From: Pterobdella sp. o SKG-2022
Lineage: Eukaryota > Annelida > Clitellata > Hirudinida > Piscicolidae
Length of the DNA: 64,000 nt
Direction of reading: 5' to 3'
Assembly (NCBI GenBank): GCA_964035795.1
Contig: OZ038320.1
Location: forward strand, 10,824,118-10,888,117
A program made the position numbers and the translations under genes. Under the pieces are notes generated by a model that made no database searches, was not told the DNA's origin, and saw only the letters and a program-made list of their open reading frames with translations. The first letter of the stretch is position 1. Every line of letters begins with the position of its first letter. Of this stretch, positions 38,870-48,975 are shown in pieces.

Positions 38870-40215
38870 TGTCCTTCTAGATCTTTGGTCTGTCTTTGAT
38901 TTAATAGATCAGCAAATACTAATCAAAAGATTAAACGAATCATTTGGCTTGAATGGCCTCACTCTTGAATGGTTAAGGAATTACCTCTTCAACAGATTAT
39001 TCAAGGTCAAATGCCTCAAAACAGAATCAGCACCAAACGTTTACTCTACTGGAGTACCACAAGGTTCTGTTCTTGGACGAATTTTGTTCACTTTATACAC
39101 AGCTGATTTGGAAAAGCTTGCAGCTCCTTACAATTTGAGAATTCATCAATATGCCGACGACAATTAATTATATGGGCATTTTTCACATGATGCATCAAAG
39201 GACTTGTAAGAAAGAAAGTCAAAGTGTATTGATAAAATTGCAGTTTGGATGAAAGCCAACCAAATGAAACTCAACAGTTCAAAAACTGAAATCAATTGGT
39301 TCTCAACATGTAGAAGCATATGCAAACTGCCGAATCAACCAGTTCGTATGTTAAATGATCATATAATTCCTTCTGATTCAGTTAAAAATCTTGGTGTCTA
39401 TTTTGACAAAAATCTGAGCATGAAGACTCACATAAACAAATTATTGCAAATGTCATTTGTATCATTGAGGAAGATAAGAAGCATTAAAAACTACCTGAAC
39501 CAAGAGTCATTCAAAAAACTTGTGTTAGCCTTGATATTGAGTCGCATTGGTTATGGAAACATTATACTAATGGGATTACCCAAGTTACAAACCCAGAAAA
39601 TCCACTCCATAATTAACACGACAGCCAGATTAATATAAAGAACTAAAAAGTTTGATCCCATAACTCCTGTCTTAAAAGATATACAAATGCTTAAAGCTGA
39701 AGGAAGAATTCAATACAAGATAATACTACAAACACATAAATGTCTCAAAATAGAAAGCTCTTCTTATCTTTCATCGAAATTATCAACTGGTTCTTCATTG
39801 CCTGAAAGGAAAAGACTCAAATCGTCGAACACAATGGACATAGCAAGAGTGAGCTCTAACACCATTTTGGGGAATAGAAGATTTGAAGTTGCTACACCAA
39901 TTCTTTGGAACAATTTACCAAATCATCTCAAATCCATAATCTCCACAAAAACTTTTTCCAAGTGCTTAAAAACCAACCTCATGACTAAGTCTTATAACCT
40001 TAAAACATAATTTTAGAATTTTTTTCTCTCAAGTATTTTTTCTTTGCAGAAAATCAAATTAGTGGGAAAAAAGAAGGGGTAAATGAAAGGAATTACTAGG
40101 TGTGTGTGGATTGAAGGAGAAAGCGTGAGGGGCTGGAAAGAATGAAAATTTACTGTATTAGGACTGACTCCATATATAAATATATATGCTAAAGTGGTTT
40201 TGAAGACTATCAGTT
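38870..40215 (+). mobile_element. CR1/L2-like LINE, 5'-truncated
   Basis: Begins within RT: SVFDLIDQQILIKRLNESFG, LEWLRNYLFNRLFKVKC, STGVPQGSVLGRILFTLYTA, HQYADDN, then WMKANQMKLNSSKTEI, VKNLGVYFDKNLSMKTHINK, RIGYGNIILMGLPKLQTQKI, and the end block VATPILWNNLPNHLKSIIST at about 39900. This RT-thumb and 'NxxARLI' layout is that of CR1/L2-type elements and differs from the RTE copies nearby. Three stops (about 39167, 39208, 39638) break it. Its 3' UTR probably runs to about 40270. Confidence 0.8.
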
Positions 40216-40384
40216 TCATGCCACTATAATAATATTCGTCATTTGTTTGTTTGTATTATTATTCAGTAAATAAAAGTGTTTGGTTCAAATCGTTTTTGTT
40301 AATAGGCTAGTTTAGTTAATAATAATTTTAAAACTCACTTCTTTATCAATTTGCATCAAAATCATCATTTCATCATTATCATCA

Positions 40385-41030
40385 TTTTATTATAGTCAGC
40401 ATCTTTCCTTTTTCATAGGGGTCATTGACTTCTTTCCATGACCTAAGCCTCTCTTTCCATTTCACTCTGTCATAGGCGTGGAGGCTTGAAGTGTAAGGCA
40501 GTAGAGGAAGAGGAAGGTCATGGTTAGCTTAGAAAAATGTGACCTCTGTCGTGAGCTTGAAGATCTAATTCAAGCTCACAACAAAGGTCACACTTTTCAA
40601 GCTAACTATGGTCTTCCCCTTCCTATACTGCCTACCACCTCAAGTTTCCACGCCTACTTTACACAATCATTATCTCCTTTCCTTACAACATATCTCAGCC
40701 ATCTCAAACTTCCTTGTCTCACTATTCCAACAATCGTATTATCGTATTCACACCATCAGCTAGCTTCACACCACACATCATTCGAAGCATCCGTTTTTCT
40801 GCTCTTCTCAACATACTCTCTTCAACGGAACTTACAACCCAAGTTTCTGAGCCATATGTCCTGACACGCCTCAAACATGTCCTATACATTTTTTTTGATA
40901 TTCCATGTGTTTTTTACCACATAACATAGAAGACACACTGTTGAATGCCTTCTTCCTATCCTTCGTGTAACAGCTAGCTCACTTCCTCCTCCACCAAAAG
41001 AAGTGCGCAATGGAGCATGCCCTTGCTTTT
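40385..41030 (-). mobile_element. RTE-like LINE, copy 3, internally deleted with a foldback
   Basis: Minus strand. The 3' end near 40385 matches the end of copy 2 (GACTATAATAAAATGATGAT...), and the body matches the tail of copy 2 (GTGAGCTAGCTGTTACACGA, ATGTCTTCTATGTTATGTGG). At the other end, 41000-41030 holds the 5'-region word GGGCATGCTCCATTGC of copy 2 (35288 area), joined directly to the tail, so nearly the whole body is deleted. Within it, about 40480-40568 and 40570-40655 are inverted copies of each other (GCGTGGAGGCTTGAAGTGTA against TACCACCTCAAGTTTCCACGC), forming a hairpin with arms of about 85 bp. Confidence 0.75.
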
Positions 41031-41367
41031 GAAATTTAAATATATAATCCTAGTTTTATTATTACACTTAAGGTTTTTTGCTTTTTTAGACTGACTTTGT
41101 TTCGTAGGTTTGTGAACTGCTCATGTTAAAGAATGTGATATGAATTTTTTCTTTTGCCTACAAGTTTTTGAGTTTTTTATGCATTATTTGTAATTATATT
41201 CCGCATGCAATAAACTTAAATATTTTTTTTCTTGTTTATTTTTATCACGGTTTTGTATTTTTTTCTATTTGAATAAAAAAATGAAATTTTGTTACCATTT
41301 TCATTATAAAAAATTGACGTTTTGAAGATTTAATTATTTATTTTTGTAAAATGTACAAGTTTTAAGC

Positions 41368-44300
41368 TTAATCGCTATCAAAATCATTTTCTTCATCTTG
41401 AACTGATCCACTGCTTTCTCTTTTGCGTTTACGAAGATTTTTTAAATGCTTTTTTCTGTCCCTCTGTATTTCTTCAACAACCTTCAAAATAAGTTATAGA
41501 ACTGAAATACATATTTAGATTTATAGTTCGAATGATATTTTCATCTAGAAAATTTAACAAATAAATTTGTTGTTTTAATACAACTGATTATAATAGTGCG
41601 TTATAAAACCTCTTTTTTGGATTTTCGTTTAACTTTTTTAGTTTCGACTACCTCCATTCCTTCCCAAATTTCTTTTAGTTCTTCATTCTCTATTATCTTG
41701 GGTTTTTTCTGCCACGAAAAATATCAAAATCATGTATTTTTTCCCAATTTTAGTTAATAAATTGAATCACGAAAAAATTTGGTTATAAAGGACTTATGAA
41801 AACAAACTTTAAAAGTAGGCTTGTCAATAGGAATTTGATTATTTAGTATTTGATCAATCGTCAAGTCACTTCGCACCAGTATATCATTTATCATAGCTTT
41901 CAAGTATTTCTGAAAAATTAAATATCCGAAAAAAAAACTGTATTAATAAATGTATAAAACAAAAATATTGTACATATAGGAACCAAATTATGGAAAAAAT
42001 AACACAAACTTGAGCATTACCTTATGTATAAGCTTTTTGTTGTTAATGTTGTAAACTCTTAAAAACCTGTCCAAACCCCCACACATCATCAAAGGGGTGT
42101 TTGGAACACATTTCACCACTCTCACACCTCCTGTTACTCCAGAGAATGTGTGCACCAATGAACCTGAAGATAACAATTTACATAGTCTGTTGGTCTTTTA
42201 AAAGATCCGTTGATGTTTCATGTATTCTATTAATGATGAATGTTTCAAATATTCACAGTTTCCATATTAATTGTGAATTTAATTGAAAAAATATTTTTAA
42301 CGGAAAAATTGAAAAAATGTATTCCAACCATCTTTTCCTCTAAAATCCAACAGTCCCACAAGGCCTTGTGTGTTACCAACAACCACTTGCCTAAAAGGTT
42401 AATTTTGATACATTTAATGGTATATTATTATAATAATTTATTTATAAAAAATTTTTTTATAACTTATATATCAACTAAAAAAACAAACTCACAGTACATA
42501 AAAATGAAGAGTTAAAAAATCAGATGACTGAAAACTACAAAGAAAGATATAAGACACTGACTTGTGGTTGAGGGTGTTGAGAGAGAGGGTCTTGATGGGG
42601 GACTCCTTGAAGAGGACTTCAATCACAGGCCTCTTTTGTGCTCTTGTGTCATACAGCCTCACCTATGAATGAGCATCAATGACACAGATGATTCAGAATA
42701 ATGCTTCATTTAAAATATATATTACCAGCAAAAAGCTTTTACTATGGAAAATAAATTATAATGTGTAATTATTTTTACTCATAAATTTTTGTAAAAATAA
42801 AAAAAACAAACATGAAAAACTTTAGAGATTGAAATCCAAAATGCATAAAATCACATAAAAAAGATGAACGCTGATAGTAAATTATATATATGCAATGAGT
42901 ATCTATATAATTATATTAATCAAATACACACACCTGATGGTAGCCAGTGCATGTGAAGAGAAGCTGTGAGTCAGGAACGAAAGCCATATCTGCCACCCAT
43001 ATCGGCACTCTCAAGCTCAACCAATCATTCTTCGGCTTGAGGTATAATCATATTACTGATAGTATTCAGTGTTAAGGTCTAATTTTATTATATACTTGAG
43101 ATTTAAAATTGAATTATTGGATGTTCGATTAAAATACATAAAAAGCATAAAAATGCCAATAGATTGATTGAACATAATTATTATAAACTTAAAATTTCAA
43201 TGAGATTGTCTTAGTTTAATGTCATTTTGAATAGATATTTTATTGAAAAATATTGAAGGGTTAAAGTTGAATAAAAACAAGACAATCCAAAAGAATGTTA
43301 CATTTTTTGCAGTGAAAATGTTTGCAGCCTGTGATTCAAGATCCCATGTTTTTATTTCATTTTCTTTTCCCCCTTATTTGTGTAAACATAGATGCATTTA
43401 AATCAATATTATCATCAATTAATTTAAAAAATAATATTTGAATTACCAGTTGAAATTATGTTTGGTTGTGAAGGATTTTGTCTCAAAAACTCTATGTTTT
43501 TTCCTACTTCTTGTTTCAGCTTATGGAGTTTTTAAATAAAAATTTTAATATTTCAAGTAATTTCCTTTAAAGTTAGTATTGAAATTATGAAAAATGAAAC
43601 ACTAAACTGGAGCAAAAATATTAGTTATAAGAACACAAAATGTCAAAAATAATTTCAATTAAAACTCACAGTTTCAGTTGATGCTTCATTCCATACTCTC
43701 AATAAACCTTCTTCAGTACATGTTACAAAGCCACTAAATAGTATTAAGATATGCTTATTTGAAAATTAATTTATTTGCAAAAATATTGAAATTAACTGAA
43801 AATTAGTCCAAGATTAATCAGAGTTTTATTATTTTTATGGGTATTAATTATTTTGATGACTCATTCCTTAGCCCATGCTAGATTAAAATAGATACAAAAT
43901 GTTAAGAATGTCCATAATGTATAAACCTTTTAAATTTGCAAACACCAGCTAGAGTACTTTTGTTACCTCGAGCAAAATCAATGACAGATGGTGTTTGTGC
44001 TACTGCATTCGGATCTATTTTACTGTGAATTTGTAGATGTTGATCTCTTGTGCCACAACATACCTTGAAGAAAAACCAGGTTGAAGAAAATATATATATA
44101 ATTTTATAAAATATTATTAGCTATGAAATTAAAAAGCTGTTTCGATACAATAGAATATAACAAAGAACAAACTTCACTTTCTTCTTTGTCTCCCCAACAC
44201 ATACATATAATCTCATTGTTTTTTTCAACGACTTTAATTTTGTTTATATTTATCCATCTATCTTCTTGAAGTGATATACCTGGCAAAGAACTGGTTTTTA

Positions 44301-44393
44301 ACAAAAACATATATTAAACAAACTAAAAATTTTTGCTAAAAAACCTTTTAAAAGGCCAGTTTGAGTTCCTACGAAAGATTCAAAAGTCCCCAT
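41368..44393 (-). CDS. WDR74: WD repeat protein 74 (WDR74/Nsa1), 13 exons
   Basis: Nucleolar WD40 beta-propeller protein needed for 60S ribosome assembly (yeast Nsa1), working with the NVL/Rix7 ATPase. Exons in gene order: 44345-44393, 44173-44279, 43927-44063, 43670-43733, 43447-43519, 43302-43372, 42934-43035, 42562-42662, 42329-42390, 42021-42163, 41808-41909, 41610-41708, 41368-41481; 1224 nt, 407 aa (human 385), all phases consistent. Family blocks: VGTQTGLLKG at the start, GFVTCTEEGLLRVW, GGKENEIKTWDL, KNDWLSLRVPIWVADMAF, LLFTCTGYHQVRLYDTRAQK, VVVGNTQGLVGLLDFRGK, MMCGGLDRFLRVYNIN. The C-terminus is basic (KRKSKKE, HLKNLRKRKRE), as in the family, and probably nucleolar. The first few introns are under 150 nt. 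Confidence 0.93.
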
Positions 44394-44729
44394 GTGGTTT
44401 TTATAATATATTTACTTTTACTCTTAGCAATGGGCTTTTGTCTTAAAAATAAAAAACTTTATTTAAATTATTGAAATTAAAAAATCTAATCTTAAAAACA
44501 TAATATTATCTATAAAACATTGTTTTAGGAATTTTATAGATTCATTGAAAATTAATCTATAGTTTTCATACCAAAAACATTAGCAGGAAAAGGATATAAG
44601 GATTATGAGTAAATGGTTTAAACTTTCACGTTATTTACTAGTGAAAGAAAATTTTAAACACGCACACAAGTACCATGTGAATTATATAAATAATAATAAT
44701 CACAAAAATAATGGAATTTTAAATCATTT

Positions 44730-45016
44730 GGCAGTGGCTATATGTCCGCAAAAGGGCCGATTGACTGCAAGTTATTTGTCCGCAAAAAAAACAAACATTT
44801 TTTAAAGACATCTCATGTATCTTTTTTTTATAAATTCAATTCTTCATTTTTATCGTCAAAATGAGAAAGATTTCAGATACATTTATTTTTTACAAAAAAC
44901 TAAAATTTTCGACTAATTCAACTTTTTCATAATTCATTAGTATATTGTTTTTAAAAATTCTTGCGGGCGAATAGCTTGCAGTCTATCGGCACGCTTGCGG
45001 ACCGATAGCCACTCAC
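44730..45016. mobile_element. hAT-like MITE, 287 bp
   Basis: The ends are inverted repeats of about 60 bp: left AGTGGCTATATGTCCGCAAA, GGGCCGATTGACTGCAAG; right (inverted) AGTGGCTATCGGTCCGCAAG, GTGCCGATAGACTGCAAG. The flanking 8 bp AATCATTT occur on both sides (44722-44729 and 45017-45024). An AGTGGC terminus with an 8-bp duplication fits hAT elements. No ORF lies inside. It lies between WDR74 and the DNAJC3 fragment. Confidence 0.8.
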
Positions 45017-45439
45017 AATCATTTTAGTATGACTAATAATATTGAATCGAATAAAAATCATAATTATTCAATTTTATTACCAATAATAATGGTTTTTCAA
45101 TATTAAAATTATATAAGATTCAATAATCCTGAAAGCCTCAATAACAATGATAATAAAATTAATAATATAAAAAAGGAGAAAAGAAGCAGAAGGCTGAGAA
45201 GATGTTCATTGACATAGCTGCAACTAAAGAGGTCCTAACAGATCCAGGTGTGTGGAGTTGTGGAGTGTTTTGATGCTTTGTGATTGCTTATATTATTCAA
45301 CTGGTTGTAAGTTTCTCTGTGGTTTTTATCGACCTAGTGATGTTTCTGAAACCCAGTATTAGTTTCGATGTTTTTCTGCTTGAACATGGACCACTGTAAA
45401 GCTGTGATTTACACTCAATTCCTTCATTGTTTCAAACAG

Positions 45440-47170
45440 TTTGGTCATTACATAGTATATTTATCACCTACAAAGATCATTGCACAAGTACAACGTACAC
45501 AGCTTGAAAGTGAAATCGGACGCAGAAAAGTTTGAACTGAGAAACAGGTTCAGTGTGCTTTTCCAATTCTCAGAGGACCCAGTTGAAGAACATTGGCACA
45601 GCCTTTGAGAGATTTGGACAACAACCTGCAAAACAGTTCTGGGCAAAAAAACCAGGAACCACAGAGTGGCTTTCGACAGACACCTGGACACTCATCACAA
45701 AGAGGGGGCACTTGAAAAACCAGATCAACAGCACGCAAAACCAAGCTGAGAAACACAAATTACAAGCACAGTACTGGAAGAAAAACCAACGAGTGAAAGG
45801 AGCGTGAAGCAAGACAAAAGAACGTACATCGAGAGCCTGAGTGCGGAAGCTGAGAATGCTGCAGGCCAGCGAAACACGAAGCGCTTGTATGAGATCACCA
45901 GGACACTCTCCTGAAAAACAGCAACCCAAGTAAAGGACAAGGACGGAAACATCATCTTTGGCGAAAAACAGCAGAGAGCATGATGGGCGGAATATTTCAA
46001 AGAAACGCTTAACGGACCAGCACCATCTGTCCCACCTTTCATCCCGCTTCCTAATAAGCTACTTGACATCAACACCAACCTTTCCAGCAAGACTGAGATT
46101 ATCAAAGCTATCAAGGCCCTCAAGTCAGAAAAGGTAGCCGGTTCAGATGAAATTCCAGCTGAAGCTTTAATGTCTGACATCCAGACCTGAACTGAAATGC
46201 TACACTCTCTTCAATGCAAGATCTGGAAACAAGAGCGAGTGACAGATGACTGGAAAAAAAGAAATCTTGTGAAGCTGCCAAAGAAAGGGGACTTTTCTTG
46301 CTAAAACTGGCGAGAAATCATGCTGTTGTTTTTTTTCGGCAAAATACTGAGCAGAATCATCCTCGAAAGCCTGAAAAGCGCCTTGAACAAAACACTTCGG
46401 GATGAACAAGCGGGCTTTCGATCACTCATGCACGGGTCACATTGCAACCATGCGCATCATCATCAAGCAGTCCCTCGAGTGGCAGACCTCCGTGTACACA
46501 GTCTTTATCAACTTTCAAAAAGCTTTTGACAGTCTTGACCGAGATGTCATCTGGAGACTGATGCACCACTACGTCTTTCCACCAAAATTTATAAACAACA
46601 TCCAGCAAAGCGAAGACGCTAACTGTCAAGTGATCCACGACGGAAAACTGACGGAACCTTTCAGCGTACAAACTGGTGTCCATCAGCATTGTTTGCTCTC
46701 ACCGATCATTTTCCTGATGGAGGTTGACTGGGTCATGTGGCAGTTCACAGCAGACTAGAAAACAGGTATCCAGTAGACCTTCAACAAACAGCTGGTTCTA
46801 CTCTATGGCTCAGAGACGTGGCGAGTGACAAATACCATCACCCACAAGCTTCAGACATTCACGAACCAATGCTTAAAAAACATCCTCAACATCAGATGGC
46901 CAGATATGTTTCCAAAGAATAACTTTGGAAGAAGAGAAAACAAGTCACACTGGAGACGAAAAAAAAGAAGCGGAAATGGGGATGGATAGGTCATACACTA
47001 CGCAAGCCTGCAGCCAACATCACTAGACAGGCCTTGGACTGGAACCCACAGAGGAAGAGAAAAGTTAGCCAAACTAAGCAGACTTGGCGGAGAAGCGAAG
47101 GATGTGGGCCGAGCTGAAGAAGACCAGCCAGAACCGTTGCCCCCAAGGATGCAAGAGGAAAAGCTAAGCT
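45440..47170 (+). mobile_element. Non-LTR retrotransposon, broken, inside the DNAJC3 intron
   Basis: RT parts in order: KIIKAIKALKSEKVAGSDEI-like connector, ILESLKSALNKTLRDEQAGF, TVFINFQKAFDSLDRDVIWR, FPPKFINNIQ, EPFSVQTGVHQHCLLSPIIF, then a jump over the YADD region to LLYGSETW and the tail WGWIGHTLRKPAANITRQAL, DWNPQRKRK. Many stops and frame changes. This is a third LINE family in the window, distinct from the RTE copies and the CR1/L2 copy. It has the same orientation as the flanking DNAJC3 exons. The 5' limit is uncertain. Confidence 0.75.
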
Positions 47171-47261
47171 ATAGTATATTTATCACAACATTTTCTACTT
47201 CACTCTACCAACCTAATTACATATTTTGTTACCTACCGATCCAACAAAAATCCATCCTACC

Positions 47262-47356
47262 CACACTCTACCCACCAACCCGCACTCTACTCACCAGCCC
47301 ACACCCGACCCATCAACCCACACTACCCATCAACCCACATCCTACCCACCAACCCA
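47262..47356 (+). repeat. CCCACCAACC-type minisatellite at a splice acceptor
   Basis: Seven or so imperfect 10-16-bp units built from TACCCACCAACCCACA-like words, pyrimidine/A-rich and G-poor, ending just before the AG acceptor at 47361-47362. It acts as the polypyrimidine-type lead-in to the last DNAJC3 exon. Confidence 0.7.
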
Positions 47357-47794
47357 AACCAGAGAAACGTCAGAAGCTCGATCAAGGGGAAGACCCATTG
47401 GACCCTGAAACACAACAGGGTCAGCAGTGGCACGAGGGATTCAACCCTTTCGGCCACGGGGGCTTCTAATTCAAACTCCATTTCGGATGATCATAACTTT
47501 TTTTGTTGATATTATTATTATTCTTTCATTTTTCATTATTTTCTTGTTTTTGTTTTCATTTCTGTTTGTAAAACTCATTTTTGTTAATACCATCTTTTAT
47601 CGATATTATTTTTCAATTAACTATTATTTTTCCAATATAAATGAATTTATTTCTCGTATGCATCACTATCATCATCATCATCATTGTTATAACTCTCTTT
47701 TCAGTAAAACATTTCTTTTGTATCATTATTATTATTTTATGAGCCTGATCCAAGTGTTTGTTCATATTTCTGATATATATATATCGTGCCTCTC

Positions 47795-48196
47795 TTAATT
47801 TTGTACTATTTGAATTTCCACTCTGCTCACACAAATGAGCTTTTCCAGATTTTCTTTCACATTGTCGTACTCCAACGTGTCGTAGCATCCTTCACATGCC
47901 AACCATAACAAACTAATTACCGCGTTTTTTCTTCTTGGGAAAGCACTCTGTTTTTTTTTGGCTGGTGATACCGATGTTTTCTCTGTTTCGGAGAGGGTAA
48001 TTTCTGGGAGGGTGTTGTCGGAGTTAAAGAAAATTTTTTTCTTGGGAGGAAAAAAATCAAGATCAATTATTGTGGACAGACGGGTGATTCTTCTTATTTG
48101 AGGAGGTTTTTCGGAAAAGGTAACTATTTTTTTTTGAGAATTTTTGTTTGGTTTTTTGAGAATGGAGGGCACACTAAGCTCGTTCTTTCTCCACAT
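47795..48196 (-). CDS. Small intronless protein with SILK and RVxF (PP1-docking) motifs
   Basis: 133 aa, single exon, not recognised as a named family. Residues 11-14 are SILK and residues 23-27 are KIVTF, inside SILKKPNKNSQKKIVTFSE; the pair, in this order, is the docking arrangement of many protein phosphatase 1 regulators (SILK followed by RVxF). The middle is Lys/Pro/Ser-rich and likely disordered; the C-terminal third (VISLLWLACEGCYDTLEYDN, then a helix-like VKENLEKLI) may fold. Two Cys and one Trp lie there. It converges on the DNAJC3 fragment, whose stop is 326 bp away. Base composition is less A+T-rich than the flanks, supporting real coding. Function as a PP1 regulator is inference. 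Confidence 0.55.
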   Translation of the reverse strand: MWRKNELSVPSILKKPNKNSQKKIVTFSEKPPQIRRITRLSTIIDLDFFPPKKKIFFNSDNTLPEITLSETEKTSVSPAKKKQSAFPRRKNAVISLLWLACEGCYDTLEYDNVKENLEKLICVSRVEIQIVQN

Positions 48197-48971
48197 AACT
48201 AAGATTATCGCAAAGCAAAATATTTGTTCGAGCTCGGAAACAATATATCATACGGTTAGCACCGTCATAACGTCTTTTTTTCTGCACAGCGTTTAATTTT
48301 AAAAATTTTGATATTTATTTAAAAGTAAAATAATAATATTTTTAAGAATTTATATAATTTATATTTAATTTCAATATAATTTTAAATAATAATAAAACAT
48401 TGTAATACCTTTCTTTTCAATTATATAAGCCGTTGTAAAATTGAGCAATGCGCACAATTCTGAAATATTTATTCATGCAAACCTCTGCATGAGATTATAA
48501 AAAATGACTTTATAAGAATATAATCGCTTTTATAAACATTTAAAATCTTGATCTAGTCTACCAGCCTGCTTCTGAACCCACTTTGAACATCAAAAACTAA
48601 ACATTCCATCCATATAAAAACAACATCAATATTCTTTGGGATAAACGCCACTTTAAACCTTGCAACTTTATAACCACGGCACTTGAACCTCGGTGAACAA
48701 AATTATATATGTCTTGAAAATTGCTAACGATGCTCTTCTAGCCTTTGATTCAGATAAGATTTCTCTTTTTCTTTCTCTCGTTTCTCATTCCTTTGATACT
48801 TTAGATCTAGCATTTCGACTCTTCATTTGGTCTTTGGTTCTTTTCTCCTTGTCTAAAAAATTTTTTCCTTATTTATTATTTTTTTTTGAAAATTATTATG
48901 ATTTTTTTATTTATTTAAAAAAAAAATTTTTTTTGTTTTATAATAATTATGTGGCCTAGAAACTCCTGAAG
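48197..48971. other. Intergenic, upstream of the SILK/RVxF gene
   Basis: A+T-rich with long T and A runs near 48880-48940. The open stretch 48693-48959 (+) is hydrophobic low-complexity without motifs. It should contain the promoter of the minus-strand gene ending at 48196. Confidence 0.4.
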
Positions 48972-48975
48972 TTAA

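Larger units (their letters stand above)
45179..47469 (+). pseudogene. DNAJC3: Orphan last two exons of DNAJC3 (P58IPK)
   Basis: Exon 45179-45247 reads KKQKAEKMFIDIAATKEVLT then DP, and exon 47363-47469 reads EKRQKLDQGEDPLDPETQQG followed by QQWHEGFNPFGHGGF and a stop. Together they match the final J-domain helix and C-terminal tail of DNAJC3, an ER co-chaperone (compare FIDIAAAKEVLSDPE and DGEDPLDAESQQGG...WQGFNPF in vertebrates). They join in phase across a GT/AG intron of about 2.1 kb that holds a LINE. The TPR repeats and first part of the J domain are not found upstream, where WDR74 lies on the other strand. Either this is a duplicated 3' fragment (pseudogene), or the rest is far away or misassembled. 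Codons and splice sites here are undamaged. Confidence 0.75.

Noticed and set aside
44605..44805. 66-codon frame upstream of the DNAJC3 fragment as a missing J-domain exon
   Set aside because: It lacks the HPD motif and helix pattern of a J domain and overlaps the MITE.
45570..46180. Long minus-strand open frames opposite the LINE at 45.4-47.2 kb
   Set aside because: They are the complement of a decayed reverse-transcriptase region; the plus-strand frames carry the RT motifs.
47104..47469. 121-codon frame that seems to fuse the LINE tail to the DNAJC3 end
   Set aside because: The real acceptor AG at 47361-47362 separates intron (LINE and minisatellite) from the last exon; the fusion is fortuitous reading through the intron.
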